NCBI GenBank assembly: GCA_019054805.1 | Contig: JAHQIY010000008.1 | Coordinates: 233,501-297,500 of the forward strand | Source: Brachionus manjavacas | Lineage: Eukaryota; Rotifera; Eurotatoria; Ploima; Brachionidae | DNA length: 64,000 nucleotides | Direction: 5' to 3' | Notes under the pieces: model-generated | Seen by the model: only the letters and a program-made list of their open reading frames with translations | Database searches by the model: none | What the model was told of the DNA's origin: nothing | Shown: positions 27,501 through 39,500 of the stretch, piece by piece | Layout: each line of letters opens with the position of its first letter | How positions within the stretch are numbered: the first letter of the stretch is position 1 | Position numbers and translations under genes: made by a program

Positions 27501-30500
27501 ATATTATTATTAACATTCACTACAAATAGTCTATCTATTAAGAAAGACCTTAACCATGTAACCATATAATAAATGACTTCGTATTGAACCAATTTATAAA
27601 GTAGACCTTCATGCCATGATCAAAACGATCAAATGCTTTAGAGATGTCAAAGAATAGAGAGCAAACTTTTTTCTTTCTATCGAAAGATTCCGCTACTTTC
27701 TGGATACAGTGCACTCGCGCTACAACGAATGAGCGGGACTTTATAATGTCATTCGTTATATGAAAAATCGTTATATCAAATTTTCCATGTTAATTGATTG
27801 GTGTTAAAAAAAAATGTATAATTGGGCGGTTGATAGATTTTTTTAGTTTTTTATTGACAAAATAAGATAAGAAAACACAAAGTAATTAACATAAACAATA
27901 AAAATAAGAAAAAATTAAATAAACTAATTAGATAAACTGAAAAAACTTGTGATTTTCGATTGTTTTTTTTGATTCGATAGATTGAATAGAGGCGATGAGT
28001 TTGAAGACTGAATTTATCTCATTTCTACAGTCTTCTTTGCTATTCATAAAATATTCTCTAGCTGTATTCAGTCCGGCGATTGCTTTTTCTTTGCTTATAA
28101 ACTCTGTTTCTGTTTCTATGGTTAGGGATGGTTCTGCTTCTTCGGTTTGTTAAAATTTCATTGATAAACAAAAATTTTAACGAATGTGCTAAAAAAAGAT
28201 TGTATTCGTTAAAGAAAGTGACAATTAACGTTGTTATGTATAAGTTAAGTATGAAAATGGGCTTTGATTTCCCATTCGCAGTAGCGAATTTTTCATAATT
28301 TCATATTCGTAATATGATATTTTGTTAGCCATTGATTTGAATGGAGAGGAAAACGGGGCTTATACATCATTCGCTGTAACGCGATATTCGTAATAAAGCG
28401 AATCGTTATAGCGCGAGTGCACTGTAAGAAAGGAGACATTGTCTGCAGTCCTTCTCTGTTTTCTAAAACCCAATTGCTCTTGAACTAATATTTTTTTTTC
28501 TTCAAGAAAAGAATATAATCTATAATTGATTATTCTTTCAAGAAGTTTACCTAAACAACTTGCAATGCTAACTGGGCGATAATTTTGAGGGTCAGATGTT
28601 ACTCCAGTTTTTTTGGGGATCATGGTAATTTTTGACATCTTCCATGTTTTGGGGACTTGACCAGTTTCGCTACTTGTATTAAATAAAAGGAGGATTTCAT
28701 TGAGAGTGCGGTTCGGAATATTTTTAAGTATAATATTATGAATTTGGTCCAAGCCAGTCGAAGAAAACTCATTAGCCTTCTTAATGGCAACGTTTAATTC
28801 AGAGATAGTAATTTTTTCAAGGTTTCGAGTCTTATTTGTCGCGGGATCAAAATATTGAGATAAGGTTTCATTTACTCGATTTGTGAAGTCTTGGTCTGAC
28901 CCTTCATCATTAAGACTAAACGTTTTTGAAAGAATATCCCCAAAGAGATTTCCTTTTTTGAGATCATCATCTTGTAATTGGCCATTTAAGCAGAGTGATG
29001 GAATGATGTTTACAGCGGTTTTGGTTCGGAATTTGTTGGTCCTCTGTCAGAAACGTTTGGCAGACAATGGATTTGGGCCCATTTTTGAGACAAATTCAGA
29101 CCAGTTCTTAATGGTGAAGCAGAGCTTTATATATGCATGAACGAGGCGTTAACTTTTTTTAAAATTTATTATTAAGATTATTATTCTTCTATTATAAGAG
29201 TTTCATTTCAATCAATAATGTATTACTAAATTAAAATATTGATCAATTTAAATGTAATTGACATTAATTACAAAAAAAACTAAAATGTTTTTATTTTGTT
29301 CCTAATTCAGTATTTTAGTTTTTAAATTGTATATTATTGTTATTTGAAAAATATAATACGCGCCTTTAAAACAGTTTTTGCCCAATTACTAATTCGAGAC
29401 TTTTTCACCTCATTAGACGCAATAAAACTTTAAGAGAAAAAAAATGTTAAATTTTTAGTTTAAATATATCACACATATCATTTGATTCTTCTCTTCGAGT
29501 TCTTCATGTTTACATATTTTTTTTAGAAAATATCTTTCAAAATGAAGGAGATACAGCATTTTTTCAAATAAGCTCACCCTTTTGACACAAAACCCCTTTA
29601 GACGTCGCAAGCGAGTTTGAGGAGATAGCTTACTCGGAAGCCATCTATGGTAGCTAATTGCACAAAAATCGAGAGATAAATTAAGGAACTACAATAAAAG
29701 TTACAGAGACGAAACTGAGGTACAAGACGAATACGAGAGATTATACAGATTGATGAGTTAAGTAGATTTAAAGTAAATCAAAAAATTTGTCATTAATAAG
29801 AAATAAATAAAAAATAAATTAAATAATTGAACAATAGTATAAAAAACTAATAAGAGATGAGTAATTTCATTTATAGGTACAATTGATTAAGAAAAAAGAA
29901 TATGTAGAGACATTACAGATATTACATAAGACTATAGAGAACATTACAGTTAAAGAAAAATATAAAAAGAAAATAATATACAGAAAAAATAGCTACTATT
30001 TTAAATATAGATAGAAAAAACTAAAGAATTAAAAAATAAATATTAGCATCATCCTGAACAAATCCCGAAGAGAAGTGTTCGAAAGTTTTTGTTTAACTTG
30101 ATTTGGCTGATACAGTAGATCTCGCAAAACTGTAACGTTACCGTAAGCGTTACCTATTCAAATTTTTTTATAAAAAATCTCAAATTAAAAATTTTAAATG
30201 ATTTTTATTTTCAAATTAATTTTTGATTCTGTTTATCTTCAAAATTTTGAAATTAATAATAATAATTTTATTATTTTATCTTATCAATTTTTTTTTATTA
30301 ATTAATTTAAGTTTAACAAGAATTAATTTTTTTTTGAAAAAAATTAAAATCAAAAACTTTGTTAATTTCCACATTTATGAGAACTTAAAAAAGAAAAATT
30401 ATGAGAAGTAGTAGTAGTAGTAGTAGTATTGAAAGCTGTGACACAGGCGAACCTGTGTGAACGCAGTTTATAAGGCTACATTATATCAGCTAAATCCTTA

Positions 30501-33500
30501 TCTGCTATGCCAATTTCTAAACCTGATATACCGTGAGTAAAATAAAATTTTATGGGAAATCTGACTCTAACGCTTACGTTAACGCTTGCGGTCCGCTTAC
30601 GGAAGGGTAATGGTAACGTTACATTTTTGCCAGATCTACTGTACAAAAAAATGTTCAAATTAAAATTTTTGTTTTTGTTTTTTGGGTCAAAATTCACAAA
30701 TAGCAGGAAATTATTTCGAAAAAAAATATTACAACAAATAATTTTTTCTCTCTATTTCAAATTAAAAAAGTGTATGAGCCGAGGCCATGCAGTGCTGATA
30801 TCGCAGCAGTACGGCCTGGGCCGGACCAACTCAGTTCGCCTCAGCGCATTCCTATCCAAAATGAAGTATTTCGAGGCGCGCCTCACTCACGACCACGACA
30901 AAAGCGAAAAGTACTTGCGCGCAGTTCTACGCCAATGCTGTCTAATAGCGGGCATCAAAGCATCCAACTGCATACTCTACATCAAAACAGAACACTATGC
31001 GCACACAATGCTCGAAAATGTGCTCGCGTTCACCAAAACCGGCACCTATCCGCACCTATTCACTGAACAAGAAATATGGAACATTGCCAACGAGATCAGT
31101 CCGCACACAAGCGCCTCCAGACGCGTCGAGCGAACACTCTCCATCTACAACAACTTCATCAACTCGATACGCGATCGAGTCCACGTGATCATCAGCTTGC
31201 CCAGTGGTCTAAGCGAACACCAACTGGGCGACTTGTTCCGCAAACACACCGAACTCTACACCGACTTCTATGTGGACATTTACAGGCCGCTGAACACTCA
31301 AACGCTCAACTCCATCGCCAGATACTACCTGGCTCTTCAGATCGAAGAGAATCGCGCCCGAAAACTCAGCCGCAAATACAACCGCTTCGACGACGACGAC
31401 CACAACTTGAACATGAACGAAATCCAGCTGTTCAGCTCGGCCATGGTCCAGCTGCACTTGACCGCCACGCACCAATACATCAAGCTGTACAAGCCAAGCT
31501 GTGCAGCCAAAAAAAGAAGCTCGTTTTTGCCCAAGCCGTTCAATGTCAGCATGTTCAAGCAAATGTCCATTTATTTTCTCATCTACATGAAGCGCATAAA
31601 GGAGCAGGAGAATTTGAGGATGGAAAAGTTCGAGCGAGTGTTTGGCAAAATGGGCCAAGTGAGCGAGAAGCTGAAGAGCTACGATTCGCTGAGGACCGGT
31701 CTGCAGAGCCAAGTGGGCCAGTTGAAGCAAGTGATTGCCGAGTGGGACGAGAAGATCGGCAAGCAGAAAGAGTTGTTTCAGATTGCGGTGAACGAGTGTC
31801 GCAAGGAAGAGGCTCTAGTGGATGAGATGAGCGGTGCGCTGGAAAAGCTCAGGCAAGACGTTAGCAAGGACGTGAACGAGTTTAACAAGTCGTTTACGCC
31901 TCAGTATGAAATGGCCGTCAAGGCCATTCAGTCGTTGAGTCAGGAGTGTTTTAGTGAGCTGAAGAGCTTTAGGTTTCCGCCTAGGCAAGTTTTGACCGTG
32001 GTCGACACTTTGTGTGTGATGTTCGAGAGGCCGACCGGCTGGGAGTCGGCCAAGCTGTTGTTGATCAAGAAAGGCTTTTTCGACGACTTGCTCTACTATG
32101 ACAAAAAAAATGTGTCCGATAATGTGTTCGAGTATTTGGAGAGGATTTGTGACGAGGACGAGTTTGAGCCGGCCAGAGTTCGCCAGGGCAGCATAGCGGC
32201 CGCGTCTCTCTGCACATGGATTCGGGCCGTGTACGAGTACTCGAAATTCGAGCGCACTGTCGGCCTCAAGACCAAAGAGCTCAAAGAGTACGAGGAGTTG
32301 TACAACCATCGGCTGGCTGTTCTTGGCGAGAAGCGCATCGAATCCGAAAAAATGTGCAAGCTTCTTGAAGACTTTTGTCAATGTAGAGTCAATGTTATCA
32401 AGGACATTAAGAAAATTCACATCGAACAAGAAAAAATCGATCAGGAGGAGCAAAAGGCGAACATGCTGCTCAAGCTGCTGAGCGACGACTACGCCAATTG
32501 GAAGAGCGAGTACAACCTGTCGGCTAGCCTGATCGACTCGTACAAACTGGACGCTGTGCTCACATCGGCGTACGTGTGCTACGCGGGCATATTCGACGCG
32601 GCCAACCGAGCCAAAATATTCGACCAGTGGAAGCAAACACTGGTCGATTTCGAGCCGAGCAAGTACCAGCTGCGCCACGACTACAAGTTCAAGGACATAG
32701 TGATAAACTCGTTCGAGTACAAAAACCTGATCATTCAACTGAACCGAATCGGCCTCAAAGACCAACATTTCATCAACAACGCGCTAATATTGCGCGAGCT
32801 GTGCGCTCTGCCGAGCACAATGAGCTGGCCGCTCATATTCGACCCGGAGAACAACTCAATTAGAGTGATGTGCATAATACAAGAGTCGGTGGACTATTTG
32901 AAAAATTCGCTCCACACCGAGTTCACCAACTCGACGCCGATCACAAACACTAGCGGACCGCTCAAAAATCAGGGCTCGGTGTTCGCGCCTCTCCGCGCTC
33001 ACCACGACTCGACCGACTCGTACGAAATGGCCGAACACGACCCACGACACGCGCCCATCTACGACACCACCTTCACCTCGATCAACTACGACCAGAGCCA
33101 CAAATACGAGCCGAACAGCACGCTCAATCAGAGCATGCTGATGTCGGCGTTCGAGTCCATCCAGCCCAATGTTGAACAAGTGGAGTCGCTGGCGCCGTTC
33201 TCGGCCCAATCGAGCCGCTTGTCGCACTCGCGCAAAAGTGTGTCGTCGCGCGTCAGCGATCGCTCCAGCATCTGGGAGGCGTCCACGTTCTATTCGCGAT
33301 CGCAAACGGTGGCCACCGTTTATCACACTAAATCGGGCCGGCCTCTGCTCGAGTCGCTCCAGGCCAGCTTTGAGCTGGACGTGCAGATGCCTCAGATCGA
33401 GACCGATTTGAATGTGATGCCCAAGGACAATTTGTGCGTGTTGGACGCGTGCGATCCCGAGCTAGAGTACAAGCTTGTGAACGCGGCCGTTCATGGTGTG

Positions 33501-36500
33501 GCCGTCTTTTTGAAGAACAGCGAACGCTATCCGCTGCACAGTCGCATCGTCGAAATAATCCTCGAACGAGACTATTTCTACAACACCAGCTTGAACAAAG
33601 AGTTTCTCAAGTTTGGCGAAGAAGAGGTCTACATCAGTCCTAGTTTTAAGCTTATATTGCAAGTGAACGCGCCCATCTTGTCCAACAGTGAGTCGGCAAA
33701 CAACTTCCTGTTCCACCGCTACACCAGCCAGCTCAATCCGGCCCATTATGTGCTTGACTTTGCGCCGAGCACTAGCTTTGTGGCCAGTGACTTTTTGCAC
33801 ATAATCATGGACATGGAAAAGCCCGGATACATCAATCAAATGCTTTTGGCTGACAAGATTTACTTTGAGTCCGAGTTCAATATTCTAAATAGACAAGTAG
33901 GTTTTTTTTCTCCATTATATTTTCTGGGTTCTAGTTAACAAATTTTGCCAGCTACCCACCTGATACAATGAGATAATTTTTTTTTAAAAACATAAAATAT
34001 TTTTTCAGTATAACAAGGTTTTACCTGTTGCTCCGCTGCCAGAATAATAAAAAGATTTACTATAATCTAATGCTAAATGAATCTAATGCCAAAAATTTAA
34101 TGTCAATTACTTTAATGTCAAATCGTTAGATAAGAAAAAAATGCCAAAAATCAAATAAGGAATCTATTGTTCTTTCTTAAATAATGAAACTAATGCCAAT
34201 TTTATATTTAGGAAATTAATCTCTTCTCTCTAAATAAAGAAATTATTGCCGAATAAAAATTAAAGAAACTAGTGCTAATGAAAGCAATGACAAAATTTTT
34301 TTGATTTAATTCCTTGATTTAATTAAAATTTTTTGATTAACAATAATCAAGAAATAGAAACCGCAAATTTACATAATATATAATAAACTTTCCAAAAATA
34401 AGTTTCTGAAGGAGCTTTAGCTCGGTACAGTTAACAAATAAATAAATAATAAAACAATCTTTTCCAATTTATGTCTTTTCAACTTTAATTTTTTATTAGC
34501 TTATTTACTCTATTTTGATTCTTTTTTTTTTTTTTTTTTTTTCTTTTTTTATCTAATTTTATTAACTTTAATTTTATTCTTATTTTGTTTTTTTTTATTT
34601 TATTTTTTAATTTATTCTGAAGGAGCTTTAGCTCGGTACAGATAACAAATAAATAAATAAATAAAATAAATAAGTAAACCATTCTATTCCATTCTATTTA
34701 TTTACATTAAGATATAATAAAGTAAAACGCATGTGGAGATCCAGTGGGAGCGAATCAAGAAAACGTTTTTCGAAAAAGGATCGAGACGCTGCAATGTTTA
34801 TTTTACGCAAAAAGGTTACTGAAAAAGTGGAAGTTCAATTAGCATCTGAGTTTTAGAATCATTTGACATTAATTTACAGATTACCAATAAAAATAAAAGA
34901 AAAAGAAATTAGTATTGATCATTTAATTGATTGATTTATTTTATTTATTATATTGAAAAAATTTTTTTTTCATAAGTGTTGATTATATAATTTAATGAAT
35001 GTTTCTGTACAGTATTTCACAAAAAGTAAGAATCAAACTTTTTTTACTATTTGATTGTTTTTTTGTTCATTATTTCGTTAACTCGGCTATTTCTCTTTCA
35101 GTCTTTGTCAGATTTTTCAAAAAACATGCAATATGCCATCTCTGCTGATCAATTATTTTATTTTTACCCATTTTTTCTCTATTTTGTCAGATTTTTAGGT
35201 AGTCTTACTTTAAAAAAGCTATTATTTGAAAAAAATTCATAGTTAACGATTTTTGCAAAAAAACAATTTTTTATTTTTTTCAACTTGATTCTAACTTTTT
35301 GTGACTTACTGAACAATCAACATTTCTTGTAAAAAAAACTTGAATGAATGAATTTTAATGAATTTAATTGTTTTTTTCTTTACTTAATTTTTTAATTAAA
35401 ATTTATTTTTAAGTTGTAAAAATTTTAATATATAATATGTAATCTAAAAAAATGGACTAAGACAATTATAAAAGCACTTTATTCAAATATTAAGTTAGTT
35501 ATCGTAAGTATATGCATGAAAATTTTTTTTCACACATTTGGGTTTTAAATATTAAGATTAGTCCTGAAAGGCAACTCCTAATCGACTTAAGTCGAAGCTT
35601 AAATCAAATAATTGAAATAAATTTTACGTAGTGTCGATTTGACACTACGTAAAAACTGGCAAAAATGAAAAGTTGAAAAAAAAGTTAAATTTTTTGAATT
35701 TTTTAATATTTTCTAATAAATTTTGCAAAAAAGTAGTTTCTATTTTTTGTTTATATTTTTACCAAAAGTTACTTTTTTGTACTATTTTTTACGTAAATTT
35801 AGGTAAAGAAAGGTAAATTATGGTAAAAAAAAAGTTTTTATTCGAAAATTAAACTTTTAAATTGTTCATCAGTTTGAAGAAAATTTGCTCTAATAATTCC
35901 AAACCATTTCAATCGGGTTTAGATCTGGTGACTAAGCAGCCGCTTTAACCTTGATATTAAACTAAAATTTTACAATCATATCTTATTGTTTACTAAACTA
36001 TATTTTACTCAGTTAATGTTTTTTGTATCTAAAAAGGTTGTACATACGCAGAGTTGTTTAAAAGTAATAAAGTCAAATGTTGAATTTTTTTTTAAAATAA
36101 GTCTTTTGCTGTTCCATCTAGTTCACTTGACTTTGAAAAGACTTGAAAATGACTTTTTTTTCTGTCTTTTTGCGCAAGTCTGTACATACGTATGGCTTGT
36201 GTTTAGGATCATTATCTTGATGAAGTTTAAAATTTTCATTTAAATTAGAAGCAACATACGGAAATAAATATTCTGCCAAAATATCCCTATGATAAAATTG
36301 ATCCATATTTTCTTTAAATACCTTTTTAATTTAGAAATGATAACTAAAGAACAAAATTTTTTTTTTAGAAATAATATATACTGTAATTCCTTTACGAGCT
36401 ATCTCATCCCAGATATGAATTTTACTCTTAAACTGGTTGAGACGAGATAAGCCTCAAATGGCATCGAGGCTTATCACTAACTTAAATGCTTGTCTAATCT

Positions 36501-39500
36501 ACAAAAATTGAATCATCAAAAACATAGTTTTTATGTCTTAGACACCAAATCAGACGAGCTTACTTATGCAGTTCTGTTAAGTAAGGTGTATTTCTTAGTC
36601 GTCTACAACGAAATCCTAATTTAATTTAATTTAATTTTGTTAAGTTATTTTTTATTCTTTTAGTAATTGATATAGTGATGGATAAAAATGACTGATGGTC
36701 GGACTGCTAGTTTGTTAGGAAAAATATAAATTTCTTGATTTTTTTTTTTGAAAAAATACTTTATTTTTACCATATTTTACCTTTTTTTGCCTAAATTTTA
36801 GTAAAAATTAGAAAAAAAATAGTAAAAAAAATCACTTTTGGTAAAAATATAAACAAATAAATAGAAACTACTATTTTGCAAAATTTATTAGAAAATTAAA
36901 ATAAAAATAAAAAATTAAAAAAAGACTGTTATTTTTTCATTGTATCTAATTCTTTTTTTATTGTATCTAAATATAGTGAATAAAATTTTTTTTAGTATCT
37001 AATTATTTTATCTAAGTATCAAATTTTTTTTTGTTGCTTCTATTACAAAAAGGAAGAAAAATTAAGAAAACGAAAAAAGTTAATCTTTTTTTGTTCTTTT
37101 GTTTTGAGGTTGATCTTGAATTGATTTCGGCTTGTTTTTTGATCCAGTGAGTCTCACTCTTTTCTTTTTCGGAATCTCAGACTGAGCTGAATTTTCATTA
37201 AAATTATTTTCAACTCCAACTTAATTTTGAATTTCCATTTCTGCTTCTTGAGCCTTAATTTCTTCCATCACATCAACTTGACTCAAAATTGAATTTACAA
37301 GAGCCTCTGGTAATTTCTTTTGATTTCGCACGCAATCTCTTACTTGTAACTCGGTTGGTTGAATTATTAAAGCTTTTTTTGTTGTTACTGGTTTCCCGCG
37401 TTTCCTATTTCACCCAAAGGAACATTTTTTGCGTTTCTATGCCATTCCAATCCTCGAAAACGACGAGCAAGAAACAAAATGTGTTTGCAAATATTATTTT
37501 TTCTCCAATATGGGCATGTGCATTCACTTTGAGACCATTCTAAATGAAAAGTAGTCATCCAGATTTTGCGAGCTTGATTATATTTTTCAATTAGATATTA
37601 AATTGAATTATTAAAAATAATTAGATACTGTAATAAAATATCAGATACAATTAAGATTTTATTAAATACAATAAAAAACAAATTAGATACTAATATTAGA
37701 TACATAAATAAAAAAATTAGATAGCTTTGAAAATATAAGCCTCAAAAAAAATTGAGCCTTTTTTGGCCTTTTATTTTTTTTTCGGTTTTAAAATTACGTA
37801 ATTTCACGTAAATTTGCGTAAATTTAAGCAATTTTACGTAAAATCACCTTAATTTTTGTTTAAGTTGATTTAAATTTTAAATGGCTCTCAGTAATAAAAC
37901 TCCTTTCCCCATTATATAAGATAAAAATAACATTTAATTGTTTAATTGTTAGAAACAATCGAACCTAGTTTCGAATTAATTTGTTTAAGTTACCGAAAGT
38001 TGGGAAAAAAGTCGACTCGAAAAAAAATTAGTCGATTAAAGTCGACTTAACAATTTTCTAGTCGACTCACAATACTAAGAATACTGTAAAACTGTAATGG
38101 TGACAAAGTCTAACCAGTTGCTCAAATGAAGAATTTAACCCCTTTTACCTATTTAGCCGATTAAAGATAAATTTTGTTAGTTATTTAATAAATTTATTAA
38201 AATATTCTTTTGTACAAAATAAACTAAGTTTTCAGGATTTGATTCCATTCCATAACAATTAATTTTTTTACGTAAATTTACGTAAAAACCTTTTTCTGAA
38301 ATGGTAAAAAATAGCAAAAATTTTTTATTTGATAAAATTAAAACAAAAAAATTAATGATTTGACAAATCTCCGTTTTTTTCGATCACTATTTTTTGATAT
38401 AGGTAATACCTTTATTAAAAAATTAGCTTTTATGAAATTATTCTATCGATTAGGTTTCTTTTTTTTACCTTTTTAAGGTGCTTACTGTAACTCATGCATT
38501 TCTCTTCATCTAAGATATTATTAAATTTGAAAATTGCTTTAATTACATCTTCTTCATCTTTTGAATCTTGTGAGAAAATAAATTTCTTTAACACATTCCT
38601 AACACATATCAAATAAAAATTTTTGCTATTTTTTACTATTTTTAAACCATTTCAGAAAAAGGTTTTTACGTAAATTTACGTAAAAAAAGTAAAATTCGAT
38701 GAATTATTTTTTTACTAAAATTTCAATGGTTTCTTTAAATTCTTCAAATTTAAAGAAATATCAAATATTGTTCAATTTTTTGGCATTTTTGTTTTTACGT
38801 AAAATTACGTACAAACACAAGTTAGAAGGGATAGAAGGACCTTAGGGTTCTAATGTAACTAATTTATCATTTGCTAATCAATTATTAGATTAAAAAAAAA
38901 TATGTAAAGAAAAAGTAAATGAAATAAGCCTTGAAAAGACCACTGGAAATTTTGGTCCTCGCTGAAAGGACAACCAACGATACTTGAAAATGAGTCAAAA
39001 TCCTCTTAATCAATATAGTTTAGCTGGGTAAAAAAAAAGCAAAAAAATAAAAAGCAGAAAAATATAATATTTTTTTTAAACTTTTTAGAAATTGAATTCG
39101 ATTTATTGATTTATTTTTTAGGAGGAAATATTGGAAAGATTGAACAACATTGATCAATCAATTTTAGACGACAAAAATTTGATAAAATATGCCCAAGACA
39201 AAAATCAAAAGCTCAAAGAAATAAATGACTCGTTTAGTGAATCGTTACACTTAGAGTAAATATTTTTTTTTGTATTTTTTGAATAAAAAATTCATTTTCT
39301 TTTTTTCAAAGAAAAACCCTGAAAGAGTCCAGTAAAGACTATGAGCCAATGTGTTCGGCAATATCAAGCATTTTCGAAGCACTCAAGCTTATCTATTTAA
39401 TTGAGCCTCACTATTACATTAATTGGTCTCTTTTCAAACAACTTCTCCTTTCTAACTTTGAGCCTCTTCACCGAGAAAAAGGTCCTATGGGCGCTGCCAG

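Larger units (their letters stand above)
26648..29125 (-). mobile_element. Jockey/CR1-like LINE, interrupted by a Tigger-like element
   Basis: Minus strand, from 29125: FVSKMGPNPLSAKRF, then DFTNRVNETLSQYFDP, STGLDQIHNIILKNI, PKTWKMSKITMIPKKTG, NYRPVSIASCLGKLLERIIN and EQLGFRKQRRTADN. A 718-bp insertion follows (27707-28424). The same frame then continues with SLFFDISKAFDRFDH, KAGVPQGSVISPIFFSIY and SLLYADDLVTFF. After an in-frame TGA near 26930 it runs on to KWQ-type ALEKLKLHRVDNRLFDL and a stop at 26648. It lies in dynein intron 25831-30770. No endonuclease is present; the copy is 5'-truncated. Confidence 0.82.
34056..34895 (+). mobile_element. E3 copy B: element with iterated TAATGTCAA/TAATGCCAA ends
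   Basis: The left end carries AATCTAATGCCAA, AATTTAATGTCAA and ACTTTAATGTCAAATCGTTA. The right end carries ATCATTTGACATTAATTTAC. It is the inverted counterpart of copy A at 22240-23150. The ORF at 34731-34856 is the homologue of the copy A ORF. One or two R1 repeats are inserted at 34403-34675 and replace the middle of the ORF region. Confidence 0.7.

Noticed and set aside
30552-30770. Upstream part of the giant open frame, starting at an ATG at 30552
   Set aside because: The segment before TGT at 30771 is AT-rich intron with an acceptor AG at 30769-30770. The AAA4 start joins in phase from 25830, so the ATG is not a real start.
30770-33839. Several long open frames on both strands inside the GC-rich dynein exon (for example 31815-32768 minus, 31209-31730 minus, 32856-33326 minus)
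   Set aside because: They overlap the well-supported dynein frame and have unnatural composition (Val/Leu/Arg-rich). GC-rich coding sequence with few stops explains them.
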